NCBI RefSeq assembly: GCF_030676415.1
Contig: NZ_JAUUTW010000010.1
Location: 82,903 to 146,902, forward strand
From: Peribacillus frigoritolerans
GTDB lineage: Bacteria > Bacillota > Bacilli > Bacillales > DSM-1321
Direction of reading: 5' to 3'
DNA length: 64,000 nt
Shown here: one piece after another, positions 35,138-43,849 of the stretch
How positions within the stretch are numbered: the stretch's first letter is position 1
Layout: each line of letters starts with the position of its first letter
The notes under the pieces: model-generated
Databases searched by the model: none
Seen by the model: only the letters and a program-made list of their open reading frames with translations
Told to the model about the DNA's origin: nothing
Position numbers and translations under genes: made by a program

Positions 35138-35393
35138 TTTGGCAGCCCCTCACATTTATAATATAAAGAAAATCTGTAATTAATTATACCATATTTTTCC
35201 TTTATGGTATAAGTAAACTATCTATGGAAGTAGAGGATTCTAGTTTGCTATTCTAGTTAAAAATCTTATGTAACTATTTTTACTATGCCTCTAATTTGGA
35301 AAAACGATTGTTCCGATGTATGCTTACTCTAAAGCCGTCAGGGCATCGTTTTGTTATCCGATAGAATGATGTGAAAAGCATGTTAAAATATAA

Positions 35394-35428
35394 AAAAAGC
35401 TTAAGAGCCAAGTGCTCTTAAGCTTTTT
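35394..35428. terminator. Bidirectional terminator after ykfC
   Basis: 15-bp stem AAAAAGCTTAAGAGC with its complement, 5-base loop, A-run to the left (T-run for the minus strand); 6 bases after the ykfC stop. Confidence 0.9.
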
Positions 35429-35433
35429 AAGAA

Positions 35434-36444
35434 TCAATCGATATATCTTCTTGCTCCGGCATACTCCTCTCCGTATCCCGATGTTTTTATTTCATCTATC
35501 CTTACATGTGTTGAGCTGTTGGGCGAATGGATCATTTTTCCGTCACCAATATACATTCCGACATGATGGACCTTTCCTTTCCCTTTATCATAGGCAAAAA
35601 ATAGTAAATCACCTGGTTGAAGATTTTCTTGTTCCACCTTTTTTCCATGCTGAGCCTGAATGGAAGAGTCCCTTGGGATCGTTATTCCATTAGCATGGTA
35701 CATTGTATAGGTAAATCCAGAACAGTCAAATCCAAAACCGGACATTCCAGCCCATAGGTAAGGAAGCCCTAAAAATCCTTTTCCTGATTCAACGATGTCC
35801 TTACCGCTTGGAGCTGGTATTTGATTTTCATTTTGATAGACTGACACGTCCTGCTTTTCTATCCATTTTGCTCCATTACTTGGTGTCATAACCTTCACTT
35901 TATCTTTTTTCACCTGCAATAGCGGGAGCCGGGTATCGAAGCTGACCTCAATGAACTTCGACCGAAGTTTCGAATCCGTATAAAGCCAAGTCTTTGGGGC
36001 ATTTACAAGGGCAAATCCTCGTTTAAATTGCTTCTCAAAGGAATTTCCGTCTTTTAATTGTTCCTTTGGCATCCATCCTGGATAACCAATATCATTGCGG
36101 GGTGTCGGTTGAGTGGCAACAGCTACTTTCACCCATTCACCCCGTTCTTCTAGAATCGTCACTTTTGAACCATATAACGCTTGTGTTTCCAGGTTACCCA
36201 CAAGCCACAGCTTGTCTTCATAATTCATGAAGCCGATCCAAGCATTCAAATCAACGGGATTCGATGCTGAAGGAGCATCGATTTCCCTTAATAATCCCGG
36301 CTCAGTCCAAAGAGTTGCCACGTTTACATCTACATAGGCAATTCTCTGCTTCTCTCTTGAACTAGCTTCATTGGGACTGAATCCTAAAATACCGAGAGCG
36401 AATAAAGATAGCACTAAAACGGTTAACCTTTTCAAAATAATCAC
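35434..36444 (-). CDS. ykfC: Gamma-D-glutamyl-L-diamino-acid endopeptidase YkfC-like
   Basis: 336 aa. N-terminal signal peptide (to about 27), two SH3b-type regions (about 35-130 and 140-205), and an NlpC/P60 domain with C241 (FDCSGF), H294 (HHVGMYIG) and H306 (KMIHSPN). B. subtilis YkfC frees L-Ala-D-Glu from wall peptides, the substrate of the epimerase encoded just upstream. Its longer N-terminus predicts secretion, so it would act outside and the dipeptide would then be imported. It lies 17 bases after ykfB, in the operon DUF819-ykfB-ykfC. Confidence 0.9.
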   Translation of the reverse strand: MIILKRLTVLVLSLFALGILGFSPNEASSREKQRIAYVDVNVATLWTEPGLLREIDAPSASNPVDLNAWIGFMNYEDKLWLVGNLETQALYGSKVTILEERGEWVKVAVATQPTPRNDIGYPGWMPKEQLKDGNSFEKQFKRGFALVNAPKTWLYTDSKLRSKFIEVSFDTRLPLLQVKKDKVKVMTPSNGAKWIEKQDVSVYQNENQIPAPSGKDIVESGKGFLGLPYLWAGMSGFGFDCSGFTYTMYHANGITIPRDSSIQAQHGKKVEQENLQPGDLLFFAYDKGKGKVHHVGMYIGDGKMIHSPNSSTHVRIDEIKTSGYGEEYAGARRYID

Positions 36445-36461
36445 CCTTTCGAAATTGTTTT

Positions 36462-37544
36462 TTATTGAGTAAAAGAGGATTTCCTCTTGACTCCCAGTCC
36501 AGGTTCATCGGCAATAAGAAGTTGATCTTTCATAAAGTGAATGCCTTCAAATGGCTCATTCTTAATCCATAATGGTGCATCTAAATCAATCTTCGTTATA
36601 TTTGGATGGGCAGTTGCCAGATGAGCCGCGGCCGCTACACTAACGGTTGATTCCATCATACTCCCAATCATGCATTCCACCCCGGCTGCTTCTGCCATAT
36701 CGGCGATTTGGAGTGCACGTCGAATTCCTCCTGTTTTCATTAATTTAATATTAAGGAAATCAACAGCATGTTCATTCAGGAGTCTCATGGCATCACGAGG
36801 GGAAAACAAACTTTCATCGGCCATAATCGGCACTTGGACAGATCTTTTTATTTCTTTCAATCCTTCGATATCATGGGCTTGCACGGGCTGTTCCACCAAA
36901 TCAACGTTCAGCTTTCTTTCCTCGAGTTCATGAATGATGGAAATCGCTTGTTTTGTTGTCCACCCTTGATTTGCGTCAATCCTGATAATGACCTGGTCTC
37001 CAACTGCAGCACGAATGCAAGCAACCCGCTCCACGTCACTCTTCCAGTCTTTCCCCAGTTTTATCTTCATCGTGGAGAATCCGCCATCGATGAGGGACAA
37101 TGCCGCTTTTGCCATTTCTTCGGGTTCATCAACGCTAATTGTCATATCATTTTTCAGGACATTCGATTTACCGCCAAGATATTGATATAAAGGGAGCTGC
37201 CATCGTTTGCTGACTGCGTCGTACAAGGCGATTTCAACAGCAGCTTTTGCACTTGTGTTACCTACACAGGATCGTTGGATCAGCTGGGACAATTCATTGA
37301 TATTCTCGATGTCGCGGTCAATTAGATGTGGTGTGATTACTTCTTCAATGACCGTCATGATTCCTTTTGTAGAATCACCTGTGATGGCAACCGTAGGGGC
37401 TGCAGCCCCCAAACCTTCCGTTCCATCCTCCAACTTTACGGAAACCATGATGTTTTCAATTTCCATTACTGTGCGTAATGCCGTCTGGAATGGCTTGACA
37501 AGTGGCAAGGTTTCCACTGATACTTGTAAACTTTCAATCTTCAT
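36462..37544 (-). CDS. ykfB: L-Ala-D/L-Glu epimerase (dipeptide epimerase)
   Basis: 360 aa enolase-superfamily enzyme. Acid/base lysines K162 (MKIKLGK) and K267 (NIKLMKTGG), and Mg ligands D190 (RIDANQGW), E218 (LVEQPV) and D243 (MADES) correspond to those of B. subtilis YkfB. It epimerises L-Ala-D-Glu from peptidoglycan to L-Ala-L-Glu so that ordinary peptidases can use it. It lies between the DUF819 carrier (15 bases) and ykfC (17 bases). Confidence 0.93.
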   Translation of the reverse strand: MKIESLQVSVETLPLVKPFQTALRTVMEIENIMVSVKLEDGTEGLGAAAPTVAITGDSTKGIMTVIEEVITPHLIDRDIENINELSQLIQRSCVGNTSAKAAVEIALYDAVSKRWQLPLYQYLGGKSNVLKNDMTISVDEPEEMAKAALSLIDGGFSTMKIKLGKDWKSDVERVACIRAAVGDQVIIRIDANQGWTTKQAISIIHELEERKLNVDLVEQPVQAHDIEGLKEIKRSVQVPIMADESLFSPRDAMRLLNEHAVDFLNIKLMKTGGIRRALQIADMAEAAGVECMIGSMMESTVSVAAAAHLATAHPNITKIDLDAPLWIKNEPFEGIHFMKDQLLIADEPGLGVKRKSSFTQ

Positions 37545-37559
37545 ATTAACAACCCTTCC

Positions 37560-38720
37560 TTAAAAGCTTGAGAGTATATATGATGTAAGAATTCCAAAAT
37601 AGGTGCCCAGAAGACTGCCAAGTACAGCCATTAATATCCCGACCGGTATTAGCGCCCGGTTGAATGCACCTGCCAATATAGGGGCTGATGCCACACCCCC
37701 TATATTGGCCAATGAGGCAACTCCCATTGTAAATAGATCCAGCTTAAAGATTTTGGCCAAAATGACCATGATCAATCCATGAAAGAATAGAATCATAAAC
37801 CCGGATAAAATATACACAGGTGCTTGAAACAGCTGTGAAAAATCGGCGTGGGAAGCAATTAAACCAATGACTATATAAAGCATGACTTTGGAAATTTCCA
37901 TGGAACCGGCAATACGTCCAACCTTCGTGACAGCCAGAATTAAACCTACGGTCGAAGCGATGATGATCGTCCAAGTGGTTCCATTCACAGCGGCACCCAG
38001 TACTGGCAGTCTCTCCCCAATTTTGGTTGCCCCTGCTGATACAATTAAAGCCAGCGCCAAGAAACCAATCAATTCCACGAAGCCAAATTCCGTCTTGGCG
38101 GTTTCCCCCGCTTCAAGTTCGGAAGTCATTTGATCAATGAAAGATGTATCCGCTTTCGTCCAAATATTGAATTTTCCAGCTAGGGGCACCAGCCAAAACA
38201 AGAACATGACCCAAATGGAATAATTGACTGTATCCATGATCAACGCATAGCCAAAAATATTTTCAGGTACATCGAGTATGCCTTGCAAGATCACCATATT
38301 GGCAGATCCCCCTGTCCAGCTTGCGCTCAAAGCCGAGAATGCCTTCCAAGTTCCTTCCGCATAAAAGCCATTCATTAAAACGTAAGTAAGAGTGAACCCT
38401 CCAATAATGCTGAATGAAGCCGCAAAAAAAGTTAAAAGCATCTTTGGTCCAAGTCTGATTATTTTCCGCATATCACATTGCAAAAGCATGAGCATCAACA
38501 TGGCAGGTAGCAGGAGTCCTCTTATGGTGCTATATGCACTTTCGACTGACTCACTATCTGAAAAGAACCCAAATGTTTTCATCAGAGCAGCTCCAATATA
38601 AATGAGGACAATACCAGGAACATACTTAAAGAACTTTCCTCCTATCTTTTTTTCCACAACCGCAATCACGGCAGTAAATGCTAATAAAAAACAGACAAAC
38701 ATCACACCATCTTGGATCAT
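37560..38720 (-). CDS. DUF819 family membrane carrier (YjcL-like)
   Basis: 386 aa with about ten to twelve membrane helices; the conserved SASWTGGSANM near the middle and VASLANIGGVASAPILAGAF near the end mark the DUF819 family, which has an internal inverted repeat. ATG 38720 is set by AAGGAGG 7 bases upstream; an upstream ATG 16 codons earlier lacks a site. It is first in the operon with ykfB and ykfC, so it may carry a muropeptide or its dipeptide product. This is inference from context only. Confidence 0.85.
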   Translation of the reverse strand: MIQDGVMFVCFLLAFTAVIAVVEKKIGGKFFKYVPGIVLIYIGAALMKTFGFFSDSESVESAYSTIRGLLLPAMLMLMLLQCDMRKIIRLGPKMLLTFFAASFSIIGGFTLTYVLMNGFYAEGTWKAFSALSASWTGGSANMVILQGILDVPENIFGYALIMDTVNYSIWVMFLFWLVPLAGKFNIWTKADTSFIDQMTSELEAGETAKTEFGFVELIGFLALALIVSAGATKIGERLPVLGAAVNGTTWTIIIASTVGLILAVTKVGRIAGSMEISKVMLYIVIGLIASHADFSQLFQAPVYILSGFMILFFHGLIMVILAKIFKLDLFTMGVASLANIGGVASAPILAGAFNRALIPVGILMAVLGSLLGTYFGILTSYILSSF

Positions 38721-38820
38721 ATTCCATACCTCCTTATATTTAGGGGATTTCATGATAATAAAATACATTTTCCATTTTATTCAAACTCACCAATGAAGCC
38801 TTGCATAGCCCTACATAAAA

Positions 38821-38868
38821 AAATCCAGCTGTTAAAGAGCGCGTACACACTCTTTAACAGCTGGATTT
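38821..38868. terminator. Bidirectional terminator
   Basis: 19-bp perfect stem (AAATCCAGCTGTTAAAGAG with its complement) and a 10-base loop, between the DUF3870 gene and the DUF819 operon. It is 26 bases past the DUF3870 stop. Confidence 0.9.
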
Positions 38869-38893
38869 CAATTGCGACTGACAAAAGAAGCAG

Positions 38894-39217
38894 CTATAAC
38901 TTATAAAGTTGCTGATATTTGATGCTCGCATTTCTTAGAGCGACGGTGAGTGCTTTCTGAGATGAACCAAAGTACCGTTGCTTAATTTCTTTCTCCAATT
39001 CATCGGGCCTAAGAATGGATTTACCAACTAACATGGATTGAATGAAGCGTGATGTAATCGATATTGTAGTCGAGCATTCCGCATCCACTATTTCATGCGT
39101 ATCACTATCAATGACGAACCCAATAAAAAAGCAGTTGAATTGCTGTGTAATTGGATTATTGGACGCCGCCTTCGATTCGCCAACTATATATACCGTATTC
39201 TGTTGAAACATACTCAT
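38894..39217 (-). CDS. DUF3870 domain protein
   Basis: About 107 aa. The start reads MSMFQQNTVYIVGESKAASNNPI, followed by FFIGFVIDSDTHEIVDAECS and a C-terminal ILRPDELEKEIKQRYFGSSQKA, as in DUF3870 proteins. AGGAGG is 4 bases from ATG 39217 and 10 from ATG 39211, so either may be used. In related genomes DUF3870 genes occur by amidohydrolase/hydantoinase loci like that just downstream, but here it has its own terminator. Function unknown. Confidence 0.75.
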   Translation of the reverse strand: MSMFQQNTVYIVGESKAASNNPITQQFNCFFIGFVIDSDTHEIVDAECSTTISITSRFIQSMLVGKSILRPDELEKEIKQRYFGSSQKALTVALRNASIKYQQLYKL

Positions 39218-39565
39218 TGTGCCTCCTGCCATTACAGACATCATAACAGGTATAAATAGGGTGACTATCTATATTATTACAATATGAAATGGTTACATAT
39301 ATTCTAATATAGCAACATGCATTTGACAATATATTTTGTATATTAAGTCAATTGCCGATTCCTGCGCAAGAGAATGGATAAGTTCTATAACTAATACGCC
39401 CATCAAACGAAAGTTTATGCAAAACTAGAATGGTATGACTCCTTCTTTTATTTTTTATCAGAAGATAAAAGAGGAAAAACACTATTGTATTAATAGTGTC
39501 TCTGACTGTATACAAATTAAGAGAAAATCCAGCAGTTTTTTATTTGAGGGTTTGTAAAATCTGAA

Positions 39566-39676
39566 CGTTGATTTCCATTCCAGGCACTCGCTTTCAGCGG
39601 GCGCCCTTTGCGCCTGTGGGGTCTCCCTTGGACACGCTTTTCCCGTAGGAGTCTCGTACCTTCCGTTCCAATCAAC
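39566..39676 (-). repeat. Interspersed GC-rich repeat, copy 2 (111 bp, shortened)
   Basis: Minus-strand copy with the same inverted ends (GTTGATTGGAACGG / AAATCAACG) and internal blocks, but lacking about 20 bases of the central GAGGAGGCTCCCGGACCG region. The remainder of 39218-39755 is AT-rich with no recognised feature. Confidence 0.85.
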
Positions 39677-39755
39677 TGGAATGTTCAGAAAAAAACTGTA
39701 TGAAAAATGGTTTTTCTTCGTCCCTTATTGTATTAATCGTGCCTTTTACAATAGA

Positions 39756-40622
39756 TTATTTCAGCCCTTCGTATGGCTCATATTTCGAATACATATCCTT
39801 TCGGCGATTACGATCCTTGAAAGTGGTTGCTGCACCACTTTTTCGATTCTCATAAAGTTCGTCCATATCGACAGTACCGGTAATGATTGTTTGTTCATTC
39901 ATTACCGCCTCGGCTACTATTCCATTTGCTGGCCAAGCGCTGTCACATGGGCTAAGGATACTGGCACGGCCATATCCGTCCGGCAGGGGTGACCCTGGTT
40001 CACCAACAGTGGGGCAATGAACAAAATACACCTGATTCTCGATTGCACGTGCATGTGCGCAATGGCGAACTCGCCAAAAACCAGCCTCTGTAAATGTGTA
40101 TGAAGGGCAAAAAATGATGTCGGCCCCATTCACTGATAATATCCTTGAAATTTCAGGTATCTCCGCTTCATAACATACCGCTATTCCTATCTTAACCGGA
40201 CCCACTGAATAAACTTCCAGATCATCACCTTCAGAAGTATGCCAATTCGCTTCAGCAGGAAAGATATGAGTTTTTTTATGTTCAACGACTGATCCGTCTA
40301 TATCAAAAATGTATGCAATATTGAAGTATTCATTTTCGCGGCGTTCCAGATGCGTGCCCGCAATGATGACCTGTTTCCTTTTTCTTGAAAGTGACCTGAA
40401 AAGATCTTTGTATTGATCGGTATATTCATCAATCCTGATAACGGACGAAGCATCCTGTTCTCCAAAGGCCGCTGATAACCCGATAGTTAACAGTTCAGGA
40501 AAAATGATATAATCCGTGTTTTCGGGAACTTGGGTGATCAAGTCTTCTACTTGTTCCTGAAATTCATTGAAAGTTGACACTTTTTCTACACGAAATTGAC
40601 AAGCCGTTATTTTAACTTTCAC
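39756..40622 (-). CDS. Carbon-nitrogen hydrolase (nitrilase superfamily amidase)
   Basis: 288 aa. Catalytic triad E43 (IIFPELL), K117 (EHKKTHIFP) and C150 (GIAVCYEAE) is intact. The family hydrolyses amides, nitriles or N-carbamoyl groups in the cytoplasm. It lies 70 bases after the SSS symporter, last in a run with DUF3311, an M20 N-carbamoylase-type enzyme and a YtcJ-like amidohydrolase, so it probably finishes degradation of the imported amide. The exact substrate is unknown. Confidence 0.9.
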   Translation of the reverse strand: MKVKITACQFRVEKVSTFNEFQEQVEDLITQVPENTDYIIFPELLTIGLSAAFGEQDASSVIRIDEYTDQYKDLFRSLSRKRKQVIIAGTHLERRENEYFNIAYIFDIDGSVVEHKKTHIFPAEANWHTSEGDDLEVYSVGPVKIGIAVCYEAEIPEISRILSVNGADIIFCPSYTFTEAGFWRVRHCAHARAIENQVYFVHCPTVGEPGSPLPDGYGRASILSPCDSAWPANGIVAEAVMNEQTIITGTVDMDELYENRKSGAATTFKDRNRRKDMYSKYEPYEGLK

Positions 40623-40692
40623 AAAAGCCCTCCCAAATCATGCTTTATCAGTTCTTCCAGTCGGTAATTCCATTAGCCTTAATTAATAAGAA

Positions 40693-42177
40693 TTAGGATA
40701 TCTTGTCCAGATCATTCATTTCGGTCTTTTGCATAGAGATATGTTTAGTCAGTGCACTTACAATGAATGTTACTAGTATATTAATTAACAAAGCTATGAC
40801 GCCTGTACTGATATCATTAATTACATGTGGGGTATCCGGCAGGAATGTAGCAACCTTCACTTCGGCAATTGTCGCATATAAAACAATTAGGACGCCTGCC
40901 AATATTCCTGCCATTGCACCATACTTATTGATTATATTGATTTTTGGTAAACTGCAAAACAAGGAAGGTGCCAGTTGTGTAATTAAACTATATGACATGA
41001 TATTCAAGATGGCCAAAGCCTCGCCGCCTGTTATCGTTACAATTAAAGCAATGATTGAGATACCAATAATGATTATCCTTGAGACAATCAATTGATGTGT
41101 TTCAGTGGCAGCTGGGACCAGAACTTTGAAAAAGCTATTTGTCAGACCTACCGATGCAGCCATTAGCATGACTGAAGCCGGTACTAGGGCCGTCAATAAA
41201 CCAGCAGCTCCGATAACCCCTATCACCCATGGATCGAATGTTTGAATCGCCAGCCTTAAAAGTGAGAGATCTCCATCAGCTCCTTGCAAACCCGGGATTT
41301 CCATGATGGCTGTAAATCCAATGAAAAAAACGAATAGCAGTAACAATGTGTATAAGGGTAACGCAATCGCATTTTTGCGAAGGGTCCTTTCCCCATTGGA
41401 CGATAAAACGACCATGAATGTTTGTGGCAGCAAATAAAATCCTAGTGCATTCAGCAAAACGGTGGACACAAACCAGGACTGACTCAATCCCTGATCTGCC
41501 AAAACCAACATTTCCGGTTTAGCAGCTTGCACGGTCTCGAACATTGGCTGTATGCCTCCGAAGTAATGAACTGGAATGTAAATCCCTAAAAAGATAACGA
41601 CTACTAAAATCATGAAATCTTTCAGTATGGCTGTCCATGCCGAACCATGAATGCCTGAAATCATTACATAGGTAGTTACAACCACAGCACCGATCACACT
41701 TGCAGCAACTGGTGAAATTGCTCCGTAAGATGCTTCTGAAACAATGATACCTAATCCTTTGAGTTGTATGACTATGTACGGCACGAGGGCTAAGCTTCCC
41801 AATACTGCAACGATCATCCCCATTGACCTGCTTTTATATTTAGATGCAAAATACTCTGGCTGAGAGATAATGGAATGGCTTTTTGAATATCTCCATATTT
41901 TAGGAACGAGCCAATATGATAGGACGTAGGCTAAGAAAATATAGGCGGGAACATAATACGCAGCGGCACCTTTTGAGTAAGCCCACCCACTTCCGCCCAG
42001 GAATGTAAAAGTTGTATAAATTTCACCTGCTATCAAGAGAAAAATGAAGAATGTACCGAAGCCCCTGCCCCCTACGGCAAATTGCTCCATGTCCATATCC
42101 TTCCCTTTTCTTGCTTTTATCCCTAAATAAAGTGCTAGAACCAAGAAGATGGAAATGATGAGTAGCGAGATATTCAT
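40693..42177 (-). CDS. Sodium:solute symporter (SSS family)
   Basis: 494 aa with about 13 membrane helices. Typical SSS segments are RGFGTFFIFLLIAGEIYTTFTFLGGSG near the N-terminus and GAAGLLTALVPASVMLMAASVGLTNSF in the TM8 region, which carries the Na2-site Ser/Thr residues. It overlaps the upstream DUF3311 gene by four bases (ATGA), so they are translationally coupled; this pair is known, for example as yhjC-yhjB in B. subtilis. The solute is not known but probably is the amide handled by the neighbours. Confidence 0.92.
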   Translation of the reverse strand: MNISLLIISIFLVLALYLGIKARKGKDMDMEQFAVGGRGFGTFFIFLLIAGEIYTTFTFLGGSGWAYSKGAAAYYVPAYIFLAYVLSYWLVPKIWRYSKSHSIISQPEYFASKYKSRSMGMIVAVLGSLALVPYIVIQLKGLGIIVSEASYGAISPVAASVIGAVVVTTYVMISGIHGSAWTAILKDFMILVVVIFLGIYIPVHYFGGIQPMFETVQAAKPEMLVLADQGLSQSWFVSTVLLNALGFYLLPQTFMVVLSSNGERTLRKNAIALPLYTLLLLFVFFIGFTAIMEIPGLQGADGDLSLLRLAIQTFDPWVIGVIGAAGLLTALVPASVMLMAASVGLTNSFFKVLVPAATETHQLIVSRIIIIGISIIALIVTITGGEALAILNIMSYSLITQLAPSLFCSLPKINIINKYGAMAGILAGVLIVLYATIAEVKVATFLPDTPHVINDISTGVIALLINILVTFIVSALTKHISMQKTEMNDLDKIS

Positions 42178-42374
42178 TCAGAATCACTCCCTTTATTATC
42201 AGGATCGAACTTATAGACAATCATTAAGATAATCGATGCCATCACCATCCAAAACGCAACCCAAAATAACAAAAAAGGCATTCCCAATATGTACGGTTCT
42301 ATTTTATTTGCATAGGGCAATAAACCTAAAAACCCTATAAATGGAACAAAAAGCAATAGCTTAATAGCATCCAA
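42174..42374 (-). CDS. DUF3311 small membrane protein, symporter partner
   Basis: 66 aa with two membrane helices (about 5-22 and 30-55) joined by PYANKIEPYILGMPFLLFW, the DUF3311 signature. Ends in a charged tail. Its stop overlaps the SSS start by four bases. It is thought to be an accessory subunit of such symporters; the biochemical role is unproven. Confidence 0.88.
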   Translation of the reverse strand: MDAIKLLLFVPFIGFLGLLPYANKIEPYILGMPFLLFWVAFWMVMASIILMIVYKFDPDNKGSDSE

Positions 42375-42513
42375 ATTATACCCTCCCCTAAGTAGGTTCC
42401 TAACACGGATGCATCATCACCATCAGTCAAGCCGACTTTCATACTGAACTGATGGTTTGATAGCACCCTTTGGTCACTGTCATTATCTGCTTTCAACCAA
42501 CCATATAATCGTC

Positions 42514-43746
42514 TTAAGCTGACTGGATGGCAAGGACCGTTTCCAATATTACATTGACGCCTTTTTCACAATCTTCCCAAGCAGTAAGTTCCTCTTCACA
42601 ATGACTTTTACCGTTGATGCTTGGGACGAAAACCATTGCAGTCGGTATATAACTAGCTATAAACTGCGCATCATGTCCTGCACCGCTTACCATTCTTTTA
42701 TAAGGTAGGCCTAATGAATTGCTCGATAGCTCTAGCAAATTGCAAATGGATTTGTCGAACCAAACGGTATCCCTGTCCCACAATTTTTTCACTTGGATGT
42801 CGCAGCCGCCTTTTGAACCTGTAGTTATAAGGCTTTCAATGACTTCCTCCACCTTTTCGATGACTTTGGAATCCTTATGTCTCGCTTCTAGAGAAAAAAC
42901 CACTTTATTAGGGATAACCGTATGGATATTAGGAAACACATTTACCCTTCCCATCGTAAAAACCAAATCGTCATCAAGCATGCCTAGCTTCTGACGAGCC
43001 TCCATAATCAAGCTATTCGAAGCGAAGAAAGCATCTTTTCTCATATTCATAGGGGTAGTTCCTGCATGGTCGGATTCTCCTGTAACTTCTATCTCATAGC
43101 ACACCATACCAAGGACACATTCAACGACACCGATCGTTAGCGATTCACGTTCAAGAATGGGTCCTTGTTCAATATGCAACTCTAGAAATGCAGTCGCTTC
43201 TTTTAAACGAGACTCTTTATCCCCTGCATATCCAATGGCATTCAAAGCACTTTCGAAAGTCGTTCCTTCACTATCCGTCTTTTGCAGCATGATGGATTTT
43301 TCGAATTTACCTGAAAGAACTCCCGAAGACATCATGGAAGGTTCGAATCTGGCTCCCTCTTCGTTCGTAAAATTGACGATCATTACCGGTATTTTTGGTT
43401 GGATATTATTTTCCACCAGGGTCCGCACGACTTCCAAGCCTGCAGCTACACCCAAGATACCATCAAACCGCCCGCCCTTTTTTACGGTATCCATATGTGA
43501 TCCTATTACAATAGGTGGTTTGTTTTCAAGTCCCGCCAAAGTAGCGTAAATATTCCCCATATCATCAACCTTAATGGTCATACCCAATTCTTTACAGCAA
43601 GCGCAAAAGTAATCACGGGCTAATCGATCTTCTTCGGAAAGGGATAGCCGTGTGACCCCGTTGTTTTCTGTGCGTCCAAAATCAGCAAATTTCTCTAGCG
43701 TACGACTTAGCCTCTCACCATTAATTAGTAATTTTTGCTTTTTCAT
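42514..43746 (-). CDS. M20 family Zn-dependent amidohydrolase (N-carbamoyl-L-amino-acid hydrolase/allantoate type)
   Basis: 410 aa. Di-metal ligand motifs can be seen: IGSHMDTV (His, Asp), NEEGARF (Glu), ELHIEQGP (His) and AGHDAQF near the C-terminus. The lid domain lies between (about 215-330). The family removes carbamoyl groups (HyuC, AllC type) to give free amino acids. It lies about 140 bases upstream of the DUF3311-symporter pair and about 100 after the YtcJ-like gene. Substrate unresolved. Confidence 0.9.
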   Translation of the reverse strand: MKKQKLLINGERLSRTLEKFADFGRTENNGVTRLSLSEEDRLARDYFCACCKELGMTIKVDDMGNIYATLAGLENKPPIVIGSHMDTVKKGGRFDGILGVAAGLEVVRTLVENNIQPKIPVMIVNFTNEEGARFEPSMMSSGVLSGKFEKSIMLQKTDSEGTTFESALNAIGYAGDKESRLKEATAFLELHIEQGPILERESLTIGVVECVLGMVCYEIEVTGESDHAGTTPMNMRKDAFFASNSLIMEARQKLGMLDDDLVFTMGRVNVFPNIHTVIPNKVVFSLEARHKDSKVIEKVEEVIESLITTGSKGGCDIQVKKLWDRDTVWFDKSICNLLELSSNSLGLPYKRMVSGAGHDAQFIASYIPTAMVFVPSINGKSHCEEELTAWEDCEKGVNVILETVLAIQSA

Positions 43747-43849
43747 AGCGAATATCCTCCTTTTAGATAACCTGCTAAATCCTGCTTACGTTCGCTTAAG
43801 CCAAAAAATGAAAGTGAAGGTCTTGTTGTTTTAGAATAGTTACGCTAGA

